The notes: a model not told the origin generated them from the sequence alone. A stretch of DNA of 64,000 bases from an uncultured Myxococcales bacterium (GCA_903847405.1 CAINDP010000179.1:18673-82672), one strand, 5' to 3'; positions 35,681 to 44,340 are shown, counted from the stretch's first letter. Numbers and translations are program-made.

Positions 35681-36946
35681 TCAGATCGCCAGGCGGCCCC
35701 GGAACGCCTGGAGGGCGGCGCAGGCGCGATCCGCCTCGGCGGCATCCTGGATCGCGGGACCCGGCAGCCGGATGGCGCGTCGCAGCCAGGAACGGGCCCC
35801 GGGCCGCTCCTCGCCGGCCAGCGCACCGGCGTCGTCGGCCAGCGCGGCCCCGTGGTCGGCGACGATGCCAGCCTTGCGGAGGTGCCGCACCATCACGCTG
35901 CCGTCCCGTCCCGGCGGGACCCGCACCACGACGTCCGAGGGCACCCACCGGTCCGGTGCGTCCAACGCCAGGCCCGTCGCCTGCAGACCCAGGGCGCCCA
36001 GCAGTCCTCGTGCCACCCCCTGCCGGTGCTCGATCCGCCGGGGCAGGTCGTCCAGTGCCGCCAGTCCCAGGCGGGCCTGGAGGTTCGACAGGCCGCGGAC
36101 CGGGCCCTCGGGCGGGTTCAGCCGTACCGCACCGTCCAGCCAGTCCACCAGAGGCCGGACGGGCTCGCTGCCCAGGATCGGCGCCAGGAGGCGTCGCAAC
36201 AGGTCCGTTCGGGCGGCCTCGCCGGTCGCCTCGGCCAGGACCCGGGTCAGGACCTCGCCGGCGGAGGACGGGGGGACGTCCGTGAAAAGGGGCAGGCGCC
36301 GGGCGGCCTCGGACTCCAGGGCGATGGCGATCCCGCCCCCGAAGGCGTGGACGGCGCCCCCGGCGTCGAAGCGGAAGGTCGCGCCGTCCGCCAGGGAACC
36401 TACGGGTTCCGCGGCCAGGCGTGCGCCCAGCGCGTATCCGCCGTCCTCGATCAGCACGGCGCCGCGAGCCCGGGCCACAACCGCCAGCGCCGGGATGTCC
36501 GCGGCCCTGCCGAACAGGTGCGACACCACGACGCACCGCGTGTCCGGGGTGCAGGCCCGGTCCAGGAGGGCCGGCGTGGGAAACGGGTGGTCCTCCCCGA
36601 CGTCCACCGTGGCCACGCGGTATCCCAGTTGGCGCAGGAAGGGCACCAGGCCCCCGTGCCCGTAGGCGGGAACGACGACCCGGGCGCCTGCGGGCACGCG
36701 CAGCGCCGACAGGAGGGCGGCCATCGCCTCCAGGCCGGAGGAGGTCGCGCGGGCGTCGGGGGGGAAGCGTCGGCGTCCCTGGACCAGGCCCGCGATGCGC
36801 GCCTCGAACACCCGGAGGTGCGGGCCGCGCTCCACGGTGCCGCGCGCCAGCGCGTCGAGGACGTGCGTGACCAGGCCGGGACAGGATTCGGATCGTCGCG
36901 GCGACAGCACCTGGATTCTCGTCGAGGGTCGGGGGGAGTGTAGCAC
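35681..36946 (-). CDS. DegT/AHBA-synthase-fold protein apparently without the PLP lysine
   Basis: The product (up to 421 residues) has the fold pattern of DegT/DnrJ/EryC1/StrS aminotransferases. 'FEARIAGL' is near the start, 'ATSSGLEAMAALLSAL' follows, and 'VVVSHLFGRAADI' precedes 'VLIEDGGYALGARL'. In active members a Lys lies in the segment after 'fSF' (FSFxxxK). The corresponding stretch here is 'TFRFDAGGAVHAFGGG', with no Lys, so Schiff-base chemistry looks lost. It directly follows the BMC-T gene (13 bp) and may belong to the microcompartment operon. The GTG at 36946 has no ribosome site; a GTG at 36910 is an alternative start. Confidence 0.6.
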   Translation of the reverse strand: MLHSPRPSTRIQVLSPRRSESCPGLVTHVLDALARGTVERGPHLRVFEARIAGLVQGRRRFPPDARATSSGLEAMAALLSALRVPAGARVVVPAYGHGGLVPFLRQLGYRVATVDVGEDHPFPTPALLDRACTPDTRCVVVSHLFGRAADIPALAVVARARGAVLIEDGGYALGARLAAEPVGSLADGATFRFDAGGAVHAFGGGIAIALESEAARRLPLFTDVPPSSAGEVLTRVLAEATGEAARTDLLRRLLAPILGSEPVRPLVDWLDGAVRLNPPEGPVRGLSNLQARLGLAALDDLPRRIEHRQGVARGLLGALGLQATGLALDAPDRWVPSDVVVRVPPGRDGSVMVRHLRKAGIVADHGAALADDAGALAGEERPGARSWLRRAIRLPGPAIQDAAEADRACAALQAFRGRLAI

Positions 36947-36958
36947 GGGGAGGGGAGG

Positions 36959-37555
36959 CTAGAGGCCCAGAGCGGCCAGGAACTCGACGTGGGGGTTCGC
37001 GATGACCTCGGTGGCGAGGAGGTGGCTGGGGGTCGCGGCGTCCGACGCGGCCTGGACCGAAGCCTCGACGTCGTACAGGTCGCCCGCGAAGGCGAACCAG
37101 CACTTGCCGCCGATCCCGGCCGACAGGTGCAGGACCATCATGCCGACGTCCGCGGCCTTCAGCGCGGCATCCGCCGCCCGCAGGCCCGCACAGGACGTGT
37201 CGCACTCGACGATGCCCACGGACGCGTCGCCCCGCGGCGGGAACACCCCGAAGACGGCGGGCTCCAACTGGCGGTGGGCATAGGGCAGGAACAGTCGATC
37301 GACCTTCTGGTCGCCCGCGATGCGCTCGGCCTCCAGCAGGGATTCCTCGACCTCGGCCACCGTGCCGTCCAGCAGAATCAAAAACTTGCCGGGGGATACG
37401 GGGTTCGCCAGCACGACGCGCGAGGCGGCCTTCTTCACCAGGGCGTCGACGGCCACCAGGCCCCGGGCGATGGACTGGACCTCGATGCCCGCGAGGGCCT
37501 CGGGGACCTGCGCCAGGTCGGGGGCGGGCACGAAGCGCGGCGATTGAAGGCTCAC
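36959..37555 (-). CDS. BMC-T shell protein (tandem BMC domains)
   Basis: The 198-residue protein contains two BMC domains (about 21-105 and 110-198), so it forms pseudohexameric trimers in a microcompartment shell. Domain 1 carries 'GIEVQSIARGLVAVDALVKKA' and 'VSPGKFLILLDG'; domain 2 carries 'VGIVECDTSCAGLRAADAALKA' and 'GIGGKCWFAFAG'. It closely resembles a BMC-T I recall from the Haliangium ochraceum locus. Cys residues (about 124, 128 and the one after GGK) could line the pore or bind a cluster as in PduT; this is speculative. It lies 19 bp downstream of the aldehyde dehydrogenase gene. Confidence 0.88.
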   Translation of the reverse strand: MSLQSPRFVPAPDLAQVPEALAGIEVQSIARGLVAVDALVKKAASRVVLANPVSPGKFLILLDGTVAEVEESLLEAERIAGDQKVDRLFLPYAHRQLEPAVFGVFPPRGDASVGIVECDTSCAGLRAADAALKAADVGMMVLHLSAGIGGKCWFAFAGDLYDVEASVQAASDAATPSHLLATEVIANPHVEFLAALGL

Positions 37556-37574
37556 GGTTCTCCTGTCCTGGGAC

Positions 37575-38999
37575 CTACACGATCCGGAAATAGTCCTTCA
37601 GCACGCACCGCCGCTCGCGCGTGAAATTGATGGCCGTCGTCAGCCCCTCGCCGGTCGGGCTGGCGATCGTGAACGACGTGTAGCCTTCGCCGTCCAGGCC
37701 CAGGCCCGCGTAGGACGGGGCGTTCTTGGCGAAGATCGACACGTTCGCGACCCTCGCGTACCGGTGCAGGTTTTCCACGTTCAGCGAGTGCATCACCGCC
37801 GTGTGCCGGTACCCGTGCTCGACGCGCAGGCCCGCCGCGATCGCCTCGTCCACGTTCTTGACGCGGAACATCGGGAGGATCGGCATCAACTGCTCGACCT
37901 GGACCAGCGGGTGGGCCTCGTCGCACTCGAAGAACGCGATGCGGACGTCGTCCGGGATGTCGATGCCGACGTCGCGGAGGATCACGCTGGGGTTCTTGCC
38001 GATGTAGCGCTTGTTGGCTTCGGTGCCGTTGACCAGCAACTGGGTCAGCTTCGGGACCACCGAGTCGCGGACGAGGTAGGCGCCGGCGCGGATCAGTTCG
38101 TGCTTCAGACGGTCGGCGATGGCCTCGACCGCGATGATTTCCTTTTCGACGATGCAGACGATGTTGTTGTCCAGGCTGGCGCCCAGGATGATGTCCCGGG
38201 CCGCCTTGTCCAGTTTGGCCGTTTCGTCCACCACGACCGGCGGGTTTCCGGGCCCGGCGCCGATGCACTTCTTGCCCGTCGCCATGGCGGCCTTCACGAC
38301 CGCGGGGCCGCCCGTCACCACGACCAGCGCCGTGTGCGGGTGCCGCATCAGCGTGTTCGCGGACTCGATCGTCGGTTCCGGCGTCGTGCACAGGAGGTTG
38401 TCCGGCGCGCCTGCTGCGACCATCGCCTCGTTCAGCCAGCGGACCAGCGTGACCGTCGTCTTCTTCGCCGCCGGGTGCCCGTTGAACACCACGGCGTTGC
38501 CGCCGGCAATCATGCCGATGGCGTTGCAGATGATGGTTTCGGTGGCGTTGGTGCAGGGCGTGATGGCGCAGATGACGCCGTAGGGCGCCCTCTCTGTCAG
38601 CGTCATTCCGTGGTCGCCGGTGAAGGCCCGGGGGACCAGGATTTCCGTCCCCGGCGTCTTCATCGCCACCAGGCGGTTCTTGTTGATCTTGTCCTCGACG
38701 CGGCCGAAGGTCGTTTCCTCGACCGCCATCGTGGCCAGTTCCTTCAGGCGGGCCAGCGTCAGTTTGCGGATGGCCCGGATGGCCTTGTCGCGCACCTCCA
38801 GGCCGGCCAGGGACAGTTGCTCCTGGGCGGTCCGGGCCGCGGTCATGGCCTGCTCGATGTCCGGGAAGATGCCGAACCGGCCCGATTCCTGCCGGTTGTG
38901 CACGATGGCCGGCGCCCCGATGGCCTGGTTCCCGTCCTGGCGGAGCTTGGACAGCACCGCCTCGACGATCGCCGAAACCTTTTGTTCGTCCACTGCCAT
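37575..38999 (-). CDS. BMC-type CoA-acylating aldehyde dehydrogenase (PduP/EutE family)
   Basis: The 474-residue enzyme converts an aldehyde, CoA and NAD to acyl-CoA and NADH. The catalytic Cys is in 'DNNIVCIVEKE' (near residue 280), with the NAD region 'PCTNATETIICNAIGM' and 'AGPGNPPVVVDET'. Residues 6-20 ('QKVSAIVEAVLSKLR') form an amphipathic helix followed by a flexible linker, which is the usual encapsulation peptide for shell interiors. Its position between shell genes marks it as the core metabolosome enzyme. The substrate cannot be read from sequence. It begins 14 bp after the vertex-protein gene. Confidence 0.92.
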   Translation of the reverse strand: MAVDEQKVSAIVEAVLSKLRQDGNQAIGAPAIVHNRQESGRFGIFPDIEQAMTAARTAQEQLSLAGLEVRDKAIRAIRKLTLARLKELATMAVEETTFGRVEDKINKNRLVAMKTPGTEILVPRAFTGDHGMTLTERAPYGVICAITPCTNATETIICNAIGMIAGGNAVVFNGHPAAKKTTVTLVRWLNEAMVAAGAPDNLLCTTPEPTIESANTLMRHPHTALVVVTGGPAVVKAAMATGKKCIGAGPGNPPVVVDETAKLDKAARDIILGASLDNNIVCIVEKEIIAVEAIADRLKHELIRAGAYLVRDSVVPKLTQLLVNGTEANKRYIGKNPSVILRDVGIDIPDDVRIAFFECDEAHPLVQVEQLMPILPMFRVKNVDEAIAAGLRVEHGYRHTAVMHSLNVENLHRYARVANVSIFAKNAPSYAGLGLDGEGYTSFTIASPTGEGLTTAINFTRERRCVLKDYFRIV

Positions 39000-39013
39000 G
39001 AAGACCTCCGGCC

Positions 39014-39304
39014 TTACGCCTTCACGTACCGCCGGTCGCCGCCGAACTCGACCTCGTCCACGATCGCCATGATCACGGCATCGACGGGCCGGTCCTTCGT
39101 CGCCACCGTCTGGCGTGCCGAGGAGCCGGACGCGTACAGGACGACTTCGCCCTCGCCGGCGCCGACGGCGTCGACCGCGACGACCATCTTGCCCGTCTGG
39201 CGCATGTCCTGGTCCAGTTCACGGACGAGGAGGAAGCGCAGGCCGCGCAGGTCCTCTTCCTTTTTCGTGGCGACCACGGTCCCCACCACCAGGCCCATCA
39301 GCAT
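39014..39304 (-). CDS. BMC-P pentameric vertex shell protein (EutN/CcmL)
   Basis: The 96-residue protein is of the EutN/CcmL/CsoS4 type that caps the twelve vertices of the shell. Hallmarks are '[16 protein letters not shown]', '[24 protein letters not shown]' and '[15 protein letters not shown]'. It is close to the H. ochraceum vertex protein as I remember it. The open frame extends 13 codons upstream, but the ATG at 39304 has a GGAGG site at five-base spacing and gives the family N terminus. It sits between the BMC-H and aldehyde dehydrogenase genes, 150 bp after BMC-H. Confidence 0.92.
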   Translation of the reverse strand: MLMGLVVGTVVATKKEEDLRGLRFLLVRELDQDMRQTGKMVVAVDAVGAGEGEVVLYASGSSARQTVATKDRPVDAVIMAIVDEVEFGGDRRYVKA

Positions 39305-39454
39305 CGCGGCCTCCAGCGGGGAAAGGACGGCGCGTGCCGACATTCCCCGGGATGTGAACGGCCTGCTCCGCGGGCGCGTCGGACGACCGGCGCCCGGTCG
39401 GGCGTCGGTCGTCGGCGCAGCCCCGCGGAACGGGCCCGTCCGGATTGCGACCGG

Positions 39455-39745
39455 CTACTTGCCCTTGGTCTGGCGGCCCAGGGGAAGTGCCTCGTCGATG
39501 TTGACGTGCGGCCGCGGGATGACGTGCACGCTGACCAGTTCGCCCACGCGCTCGGCCTGGCGGGCGCCGGCCTCGGTCGCGGCCTTCACGGCAGCGACGT
39601 CGCCGCGGACGATCGCGGTCACGAAGCCGCCGCCGGTCTTCTCGTACCCGACCAACTCGACCTTCGCCGCCTTGACCATCGCGTCAGCCGCTTCGACCAT
39701 CGCGACGAAGCCCTTGGTTTCGATCATGCCCAGAGCGTCTGCCAT
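39455..39745 (-). CDS. BMC-H hexameric shell protein
   Basis: The 96-residue protein is a single-domain BMC protein (PduA/CcmK type) that forms the flat hexagonal facets. It starts '[20 protein letters not shown]'; the pore loop is K-T-G-G-G at residues 36-40 and the C-terminal tail has 'HVIPRPHVN'. It closely matches the H. ochraceum BMC-H used in model shells (from memory). The 150-bp gap before the vertex gene is GC-rich and shows no further ORF that I would accept. The promoter is presumably shared with the upstream BMC-T gene. Confidence 0.95.
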   Translation of the reverse strand: MADALGMIETKGFVAMVEAADAMVKAAKVELVGYEKTGGGFVTAIVRGDVAAVKAATEAGARQAERVGELVSVHVIPRPHVNIDEALPLGRQTKGK

Positions 39746-39794
39746 GTCCCGTCTCCTTCGGTTGGAACAAATATCACTTGAGCCCGCCGGCGCC

Positions 39795-40406
39795 TTACAC
39801 GCCGGACAGCGCGTTCAACGCGCCCACGGCGGCTTCTGCCGCCGAATCGATCTCGGATTCAGACCCGGACAGCCACAGCCGCCCGACGGCGCCGTAGGGC
39901 TGGACCTGGTTCAGGAAGATGTTCGCCGCCTTTTCCGCCTCGTTGGCCGCGAGGGCCACGTAGCCGGCCGGCTCGGTTTCCAGGATGAACAGGCTCTGGC
40001 CCGGGAGGATCATCATGCCCCAACTGTTCCGGTTGATCAGTTGGGCCTGGTAGGCCTCGACGGACCGGATGATCTGGTTCGACAGCAACCGGGGCTTCAT
40101 GCGGCCCGATTCCTTGAGGTCCAGCGAGCTGAGGATCGCCTCGCCGGCCCGCAGGACCTCGCCCTTGTCGAAATCGTGCACCTCGAGCAGGCCGTAGGCG
40201 CGCTCGACGACCTGGATCGCGGGCACGACGGTCGTGGCCTTCAGCGCCACGTCGGTGATGCGGTTGATGACGATTCCGGGTGCGACTTCGACGAACAGGG
40301 ACGCCTGTTCGGGCACCGGCAGGAAGCCCTTGGCTGTCTTGCCGATGAAGGACGCCAACTGGGGCTGCAGGCTGTCCAGGAACGCGTAGGTGCGCAGCGT
40401 GACCAT
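39795..40406 (-). CDS. double-length BMC-T shell protein (CsoS1D/Hoch_3341 type)
   Basis: The 203-residue protein begins '[18 protein letters not shown]' and contains '[18 protein letters not shown]', '[20 protein letters not shown]' and, in its second half, '[23 protein letters not shown]'. These match the tandem BMC-T proteins that stack face to face and have gated pores. I identify it from memory of the H. ochraceum protein Hoch_3341; the BMC fold is not obvious from motifs alone. It is the first gene of the BMC run. A paralogue lies at 49890-50537. The ATG at 40406 has a GAGGAGGA ribosome site. Confidence 0.85.
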   Translation of the reverse strand: MVTLRTYAFLDSLQPQLASFIGKTAKGFLPVPEQASLFVEVAPGIVINRITDVALKATTVVPAIQVVERAYGLLEVHDFDKGEVLRAGEAILSSLDLKESGRMKPRLLSNQIIRSVEAYQAQLINRNSWGMMILPGQSLFILETEPAGYVALAANEAEKAANIFLNQVQPYGAVGRLWLSGSESEIDSAAEAAVGALNALSGV

Positions 40407-40446
40407 CGTCTCCTCCTCGCGCGGCCCCGGCCTCCGGAGCGGCCGA

Positions 40447-40489
40447 AGGTTAGCACAACGTCCCGGCACGTGTCGATTCGATCGAACAC
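40447..40489 (-). promoter_or_regulatory. promoter candidate and palindromic operator of the BMC operon
   Basis: On the minus strand TCGACA (40476-40471) and TAACCT (40452-40447) are 18 bases apart, about 40 bases before the BMC-T start. A near-perfect palindrome at 40470-40489 (GTGTCGAT, TCG, ATCGAACAC) covers the -35, which would suit repressor control. Confidence 0.35.
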
Positions 40490-40555
40490 CCTCCCAACCC
40501 TACTTTTTCTGCCCCGGCATCCCCGCCAAACCATGCGCGGTGGCCGCGGTGCGTC

Positions 40556-40584
40556 TTGACAGGCGGGGGGCACGGCGGTACCAC
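40556..40584 (+). promoter_or_regulatory. promoter candidate for rubrerythrin
   Basis: TTGACA at 40556-40561 and TACCAC at 40579-40584 are separated by 17 bases, 35 bases before the start codon. The -35 is perfect and the -10 weak. Confidence 0.4.
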
Positions 40585-40618
40585 TGCCAGCGTTGATTTC
40601 CCTAATGGAGGAACCCCG

Positions 40619-41122
40619 ATGAGCAAGACCTCGGACAACCTGAAGACGGCCTTTGCGGGCGAAAGCCAGGCGAATCGGAAGTACCTGGCCTACGCCGACA
40701 AGGCCCAGGCCGACGGCCTGCCCCACGTCGCCAAGCTGTTCCGCGCCGCGGCCGACGCCGAAACGATCCACGCCCAGCGCCACTGGCGCGCCCTGGGCAT
40801 GGTCCGCGACACGACCCAGAACCTCCAGGACGCCCTGGCCGGCGAAACCTACGAAGTCGCCGAAATGTACCCGCCGATGCTGGAGCAGGCGATCAAGGAC
40901 CAGGAGATTTCCGCCCAGTACGCCTTCAAGGGCGCCCTGGAAGCCGAAAAGATCCACCAGACGCTGTTCACGGCGGCCCTGGAAGCGGTCACGAACGGCA
41001 AGGACATCGAGGAGTTCAAGGCCCATACGTGCCTGGTGTGCGGCTTCACGCATGTCGGCGGGCCGATCGACAAGTGCCCCGTCTGCGGCGCGGTGTGGTC
41101 GAAGTTCCGCGAAGTCGACTGA
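40619..41122 (+). CDS. rubrerythrin
   Basis: The 167-residue protein has a four-helix ferritin-like diiron domain. Carboxylate/His ligand motifs are in 'FAGESQANRKYLAYA', 'DAETIHAQRHWRAL', 'AGETYEVAEMYP' and 'GALEAEKIHQTLF'. A C-terminal rubredoxin-like knuckle (CLVCGF and CPVCGA) follows. Rubrerythrins reduce hydrogen peroxide using electrons from rubredoxin or NADH. It is divergent from the BMC operon and convergent with the peroxiredoxin gene, two bases apart. The ATG follows GGAGGAACCCCG. Confidence 0.93.
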   Translation: MSKTSDNLKTAFAGESQANRKYLAYADKAQADGLPHVAKLFRAAADAETIHAQRHWRALGMVRDTTQNLQDALAGETYEVAEMYPPMLEQAIKDQEISAQYAFKGALEAEKIHQTLFTAALEAVTNGKDIEEFKAHTCLVCGFTHVGGPIDKCPVCGAVWSKFREVD

Positions 41123-41124
41123 GT

Positions 41125-41595
41125 CTACAGCGCCCTCAACGCCGCCAGGATCTCGTCGTCGTGCCCGCCCACCTTGACCTTCCGCCAGGCCTTCCGGATG
41201 ACGCCCTCGCGGTCGATCAGGAACGTGCTGCGGACAACGCCCAGGGCGGTGCGCCCGAAGATGCTCTTTTCCTTCCAGACGCCGTAGGCCTCCAGGACCT
41301 TGCCCGACGTGTCGGACAGCAGCGGGAAGTCCAGCCCGTACTTCGTGCGGAACTTCGCGTGGCTTTCCAGCGGGTCCTTGCTGACGCCCAGGATCACCGC
41401 TCCCAGCGCGCGGAATTCCGCGCCGCGATCCTTGAACGCGCAAGCCTCCTTCGTGCAGCCGGGGGTGTCGTCCATGGGGTAGAAGTACAGGACGACCGGC
41501 TTGCCGCGCAGGCTCTCCAGCGTGACCTCGCCCCCCTGGTCGTTGGCCAGCGCGAACCCCGGGGCCTTCATTCCTTCCGTCAATTCGACCGACAT
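41125..41595 (-). CDS. bcp: thiol peroxidase Bcp (peroxiredoxin)
   Basis: The 156-residue protein is a Bcp/PrxQ peroxiredoxin with the peroxidatic Cys47 and resolving Cys52 in 'DDTPGCTKEACAFKD', and 'ALGAVILGVSKDPLESHAKF' downstream. It reduces peroxides with thioredoxin. The C-terminal half has the usual 'STFLIDREGVIRKAW'. It is the third gene of a minus-strand set with the CoA-transferase and xthA (65-bp gap to xthA). Confidence 0.94.
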   Translation of the reverse strand: MSVELTEGMKAPGFALANDQGGEVTLESLRGKPVVLYFYPMDDTPGCTKEACAFKDRGAEFRALGAVILGVSKDPLESHAKFRTKYGLDFPLLSDTSGKVLEAYGVWKEKSIFGRTALGVVRSTFLIDREGVIRKAWRKVKVGGHDDEILAALRAL

Positions 41596-41660
41596 CTTGG
41601 ATTCCTCGATTCAGGCCCAGGCACTATGGGCACGACTGCCGGTCGGCGCCATGGGGTTGC

Positions 41661-42443
41661 TCAGTCCTGGAACGTCACGACGACCGGCGCGTGGTCCGAG
41701 GGCTTTTCCCCCTTGCGCTGGTCGCGATCTGTGAAGGCATCCGTGCAGCGCGCCGCCAGGGTCGGCGTCGCCAGGACCAGGTCGATGCGAAGGCCGTGGT
41801 TCTTCTGGAACCCCAGCATCCGGTAGTCCCACCACGAAAACGGGCCGCCTTCGGGATGCCGAACCGCCACCACGTCCACCAGGCCCGTGGCTTCCAGGGC
41901 CTGCAGGCGGCCCCGCACCAGGGGGTTCAGCAGGACGGTGCCGTTCCAGGCCGCGGCGTCGTGGGCGTCGCTGTCCCGGGGGACGATGTTGAAATCCCCG
42001 CAGATCACCAGGGGTTCGTCCGGGCGGACGTTGCGTCGCAGCCAGGCCTCCAGGCGCGCCAGCCACCGCAGTTTGTACGCGTACTTGTCGCTGTCGGGTT
42101 CCTGGCCGTTGGGCACGTAGACGCAGACGACACGGATGGGGCCTGTGCAGGTTGACACTGTCGCCGCCACGAAGCGCGCCTGGGGATCGTCCTCGCCGTC
42201 GCCCAGGCCCTCGACGACGTCGGCCAGGGGCAGGCGGGACAGGATCGCGACGCCGTTATAGGTGGGCTGGAACGTCCCGACCGGTTCGTAGCCCGCCGCC
42301 CGGATTTCGTCCCAGGGGAAGTCGTCGCGGATCACCTTCAGTTCCTGCAGGCACAGGACGTCGGGCTGGTGCGCCGACAGCCACGCCAGCAGGCGCTCCT
42401 TCCGGGCGCGGACCGAGTTGACGTTCCAGGTGGCGAGGATCAT
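41661..42443 (-). CDS. xthA: exodeoxyribonuclease III
   Basis: The 260-residue protein is an EEP-fold AP endonuclease of the XthA family. Motifs are 'ATWNVNSVRARKERLLAWL', 'DVLCLQELKV', 'VYVPNGQEPDSDKY' for the active-site Tyr/Asp region, 'ICGDFNIVP', and the C-terminal 'SDHAPVVV'. It cleaves at abasic sites and trims 3' ends during base-excision repair. The ATG at 42443 starts with the canonical MxxATWNVNS. It is 31 bp downstream of the CoA-transferase gene. Confidence 0.94.
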   Translation of the reverse strand: MILATWNVNSVRARKERLLAWLSAHQPDVLCLQELKVIRDDFPWDEIRAAGYEPVGTFQPTYNGVAILSRLPLADVVEGLGDGEDDPQARFVAATVSTCTGPIRVVCVYVPNGQEPDSDKYAYKLRWLARLEAWLRRNVRPDEPLVICGDFNIVPRDSDAHDAAAWNGTVLLNPLVRGRLQALEATGLVDVVAVRHPEGGPFSWWDYRMLGFQKNHGLRIDLVLATPTLAARCTDAFTDRDQRKGEKPSDHAPVVVTFQD

Positions 42444-42474
42444 GGCGCGCTCCCCCAGAGGGCGTTGTGTTTGT

Positions 42475-44184
42475 CTACGCGACGCCCTTGCCCCAGGCCA
42501 GCCGGAAGCCCTCGCCCGTGAGGTAGGCGGCGGGGGCGACGGGCACGGTGCCGCTTTCGGGCAGAAGGATCCGCGCGGGTGACGCGTCAAGGATATCCTT
42601 CTTCACGTCCACGCCGGGCATGACCTCGATCAACTCCAGTCCCCGGGCCGTCAGTTGCAGCGTGCACAGCGGCGTCACGTAGAAGACCTTCTGGCCCTTC
42701 TTGATCGCCTCGGGCCCGTAGAACGTGACCTCGTCCACGTGCTCGACGAACTTGGGAATGCCGGTCTTGACCACGCGAATCCTGCCGCCCTCGACGACGG
42801 TCTGGGACCGGGCCTGGAAGGCGCCGACGAAGATGATCGCCTTCGCCGCCGACACCAGGTCCGGGAATCCGCCCGGCCCTACGTAGTCCTGGATCCGCGC
42901 GCTCTTCTTGCTGACGTTCACGTTGCCCAGGCTGTCGGCCTGCAGCATGCCCAGGACCGTCACGTCCAGGTTGTCGGCGCAATAGCGGAACATTTCCGCC
43001 GACGTGGACAGACGGTCGGGATTCAGCGCGGTCCCGAAGAACAGGCCCGGCGCCGGGACGCCGCCGTAGGCGCCGGTTTCGATCAGGAACCGCACGTCCT
43101 TCGTCAGGCCGCCGACGTCCACGAACCGCCCCACGACGATGGGCAGGCCGTACCCGTTGATGACGTGCATCCCCGGGTGGCCGATCTTCGCGAACTGGGC
43201 CGCCGCCGACCGGGCCATGGCGTTTTCGACCGGGCCGCGCACCGGGTCCAGCTTCAGCAGGCCGTTGAAGAAATCCAGCTTCTCCATCGACTCGGCGACG
43301 TTCTCGCGGGCGCCTGGAAGGAACATCTTCCAGTGCTTCAACTGCGGGATCGTCAGGGTCTGCTCGTTGGCCGGGCAGACCACGATGGCATCCACCTTGT
43401 CGGCCGGCAGGAAGATCGCCGCCTCGTCCTTCGGGATGATGCTGGCGACGGTGACGATGGACACGCCGCCGTTGGCCTTCGCCGCCAGCACGGCCTCGCG
43501 GACCTCCGTGTAGAGGCACGCGGTCTTCATGTAGATGTTGCCTTCGACGTCGGCTTCGGTGGCCAGCACGCAGGCCGCCGTGATCTTCGGCAGGCTGTAC
43601 TGCAGGTGGCCGTCCACGGCCTCGACCAGGTTCATGGACGCGTTGGGCGTCACCGCGGACCCGGTGCCGACCCGCGGGTCCAGGAAGGTCCCCATGCCGA
43701 TGGTCGACAGCAGCGACTGCCGGCCCGTGCCCTGGCCCTCGGCCAGGTGCGTGATGATGCCCTGGGGCAGCGTGTGCAGTTCGATGCGGCCTTCCGCGCC
43801 CGCCTTCAGCATGGCGTGCGCCGTTTCGTGATGCCCGCTGATGAAGCGGTCGCACAGCCCGGGCCGCGCGACTTCCTCGACGGTGCCCCGGATGCGGCTG
43901 CGACCGCCCATGGCGCCGGTCGACACCCACGTGAGGCTCTTCGGGTGGCCGGTGGCGTCGAACACGTCGCCCACGGCGGAAAACAGGATCGCGGCCCGCA
44001 TGTTGGAGGCCATGCCGGCCGACATCACGACCGCGCCGTCCGGGATCATCCGGATCGCGTCGCGGGCGGACTTGAACTTCGGATTCGCCAGGTTCCGTGG
44101 CCGGAAATCGATGTCCCGCCGGTTCTTCACGACCAGCCAGCGGATCAGTTGCGCGACCAGTTGCACCTTCGTGATCGGGTTCAT
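42475..44184 (-). CDS. class I acyl-CoA:carboxylate CoA-transferase (propionate/acetate type)
   Basis: The 569-residue protein has the fused alpha and beta halves of class I CoA-transferases (PCT/YdiF type). The N-terminal half has 'IPDGAVVMSAGMASNM' and a CoA-binding glycine region. The second half carries the expected catalytic Glu in 'LIETGAYGGVPAPGLFFGTALNP'. The family moves CoA between short-chain acids such as acetate and propionate. The BMC aldehyde dehydrogenase only 3.5 kb away makes acyl-CoA, so this enzyme could recover the acid and recycle CoA; this link is inference. The ATG at 44184 is close to the usual family start, and glmU is divergent from it. Confidence 0.8.
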   Translation of the reverse strand: MNPITKVQLVAQLIRWLVVKNRRDIDFRPRNLANPKFKSARDAIRMIPDGAVVMSAGMASNMRAAILFSAVGDVFDATGHPKSLTWVSTGAMGGRSRIRGTVEEVARPGLCDRFISGHHETAHAMLKAGAEGRIELHTLPQGIITHLAEGQGTGRQSLLSTIGMGTFLDPRVGTGSAVTPNASMNLVEAVDGHLQYSLPKITAACVLATEADVEGNIYMKTACLYTEVREAVLAAKANGGVSIVTVASIIPKDEAAIFLPADKVDAIVVCPANEQTLTIPQLKHWKMFLPGARENVAESMEKLDFFNGLLKLDPVRGPVENAMARSAAAQFAKIGHPGMHVINGYGLPIVVGRFVDVGGLTKDVRFLIETGAYGGVPAPGLFFGTALNPDRLSTSAEMFRYCADNLDVTVLGMLQADSLGNVNVSKKSARIQDYVGPGGFPDLVSAAKAIIFVGAFQARSQTVVEGGRIRVVKTGIPKFVEHVDEVTFYGPEAIKKGQKVFYVTPLCTLQLTARGLELIEVMPGVDVKKDILDASPARILLPESGTVPVAPAAYLTGEGFRLAWGKGVA

Positions 44185-44340
44185 GGAAACCTCGCGATTA
44201 GACCGGCAGGCCGCCCCCCGTGGCGACCGGCGCGATTCTACTCCGGGGCCGCGGCGGTGCAAGGCGGCTCTTCGTCCAAAAATCCTCCAATGGGTCGTTT
44301 GTAGCGCCTTCGGGTAGGATCGTCCGCCGGAGGTGACTGA

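Noticed and set aside
39305..39454. Extra gene between BMC-H and BMC-P
   Set aside because: The gap is GC-rich and partly open, but no start with a ribosome site and no domain-like sequence was found.
44240..44340. Sigma70 promoter for glmU (TAGGAT at about 44315)
   Set aside because: No acceptable -35 at 15-19 base spacing.
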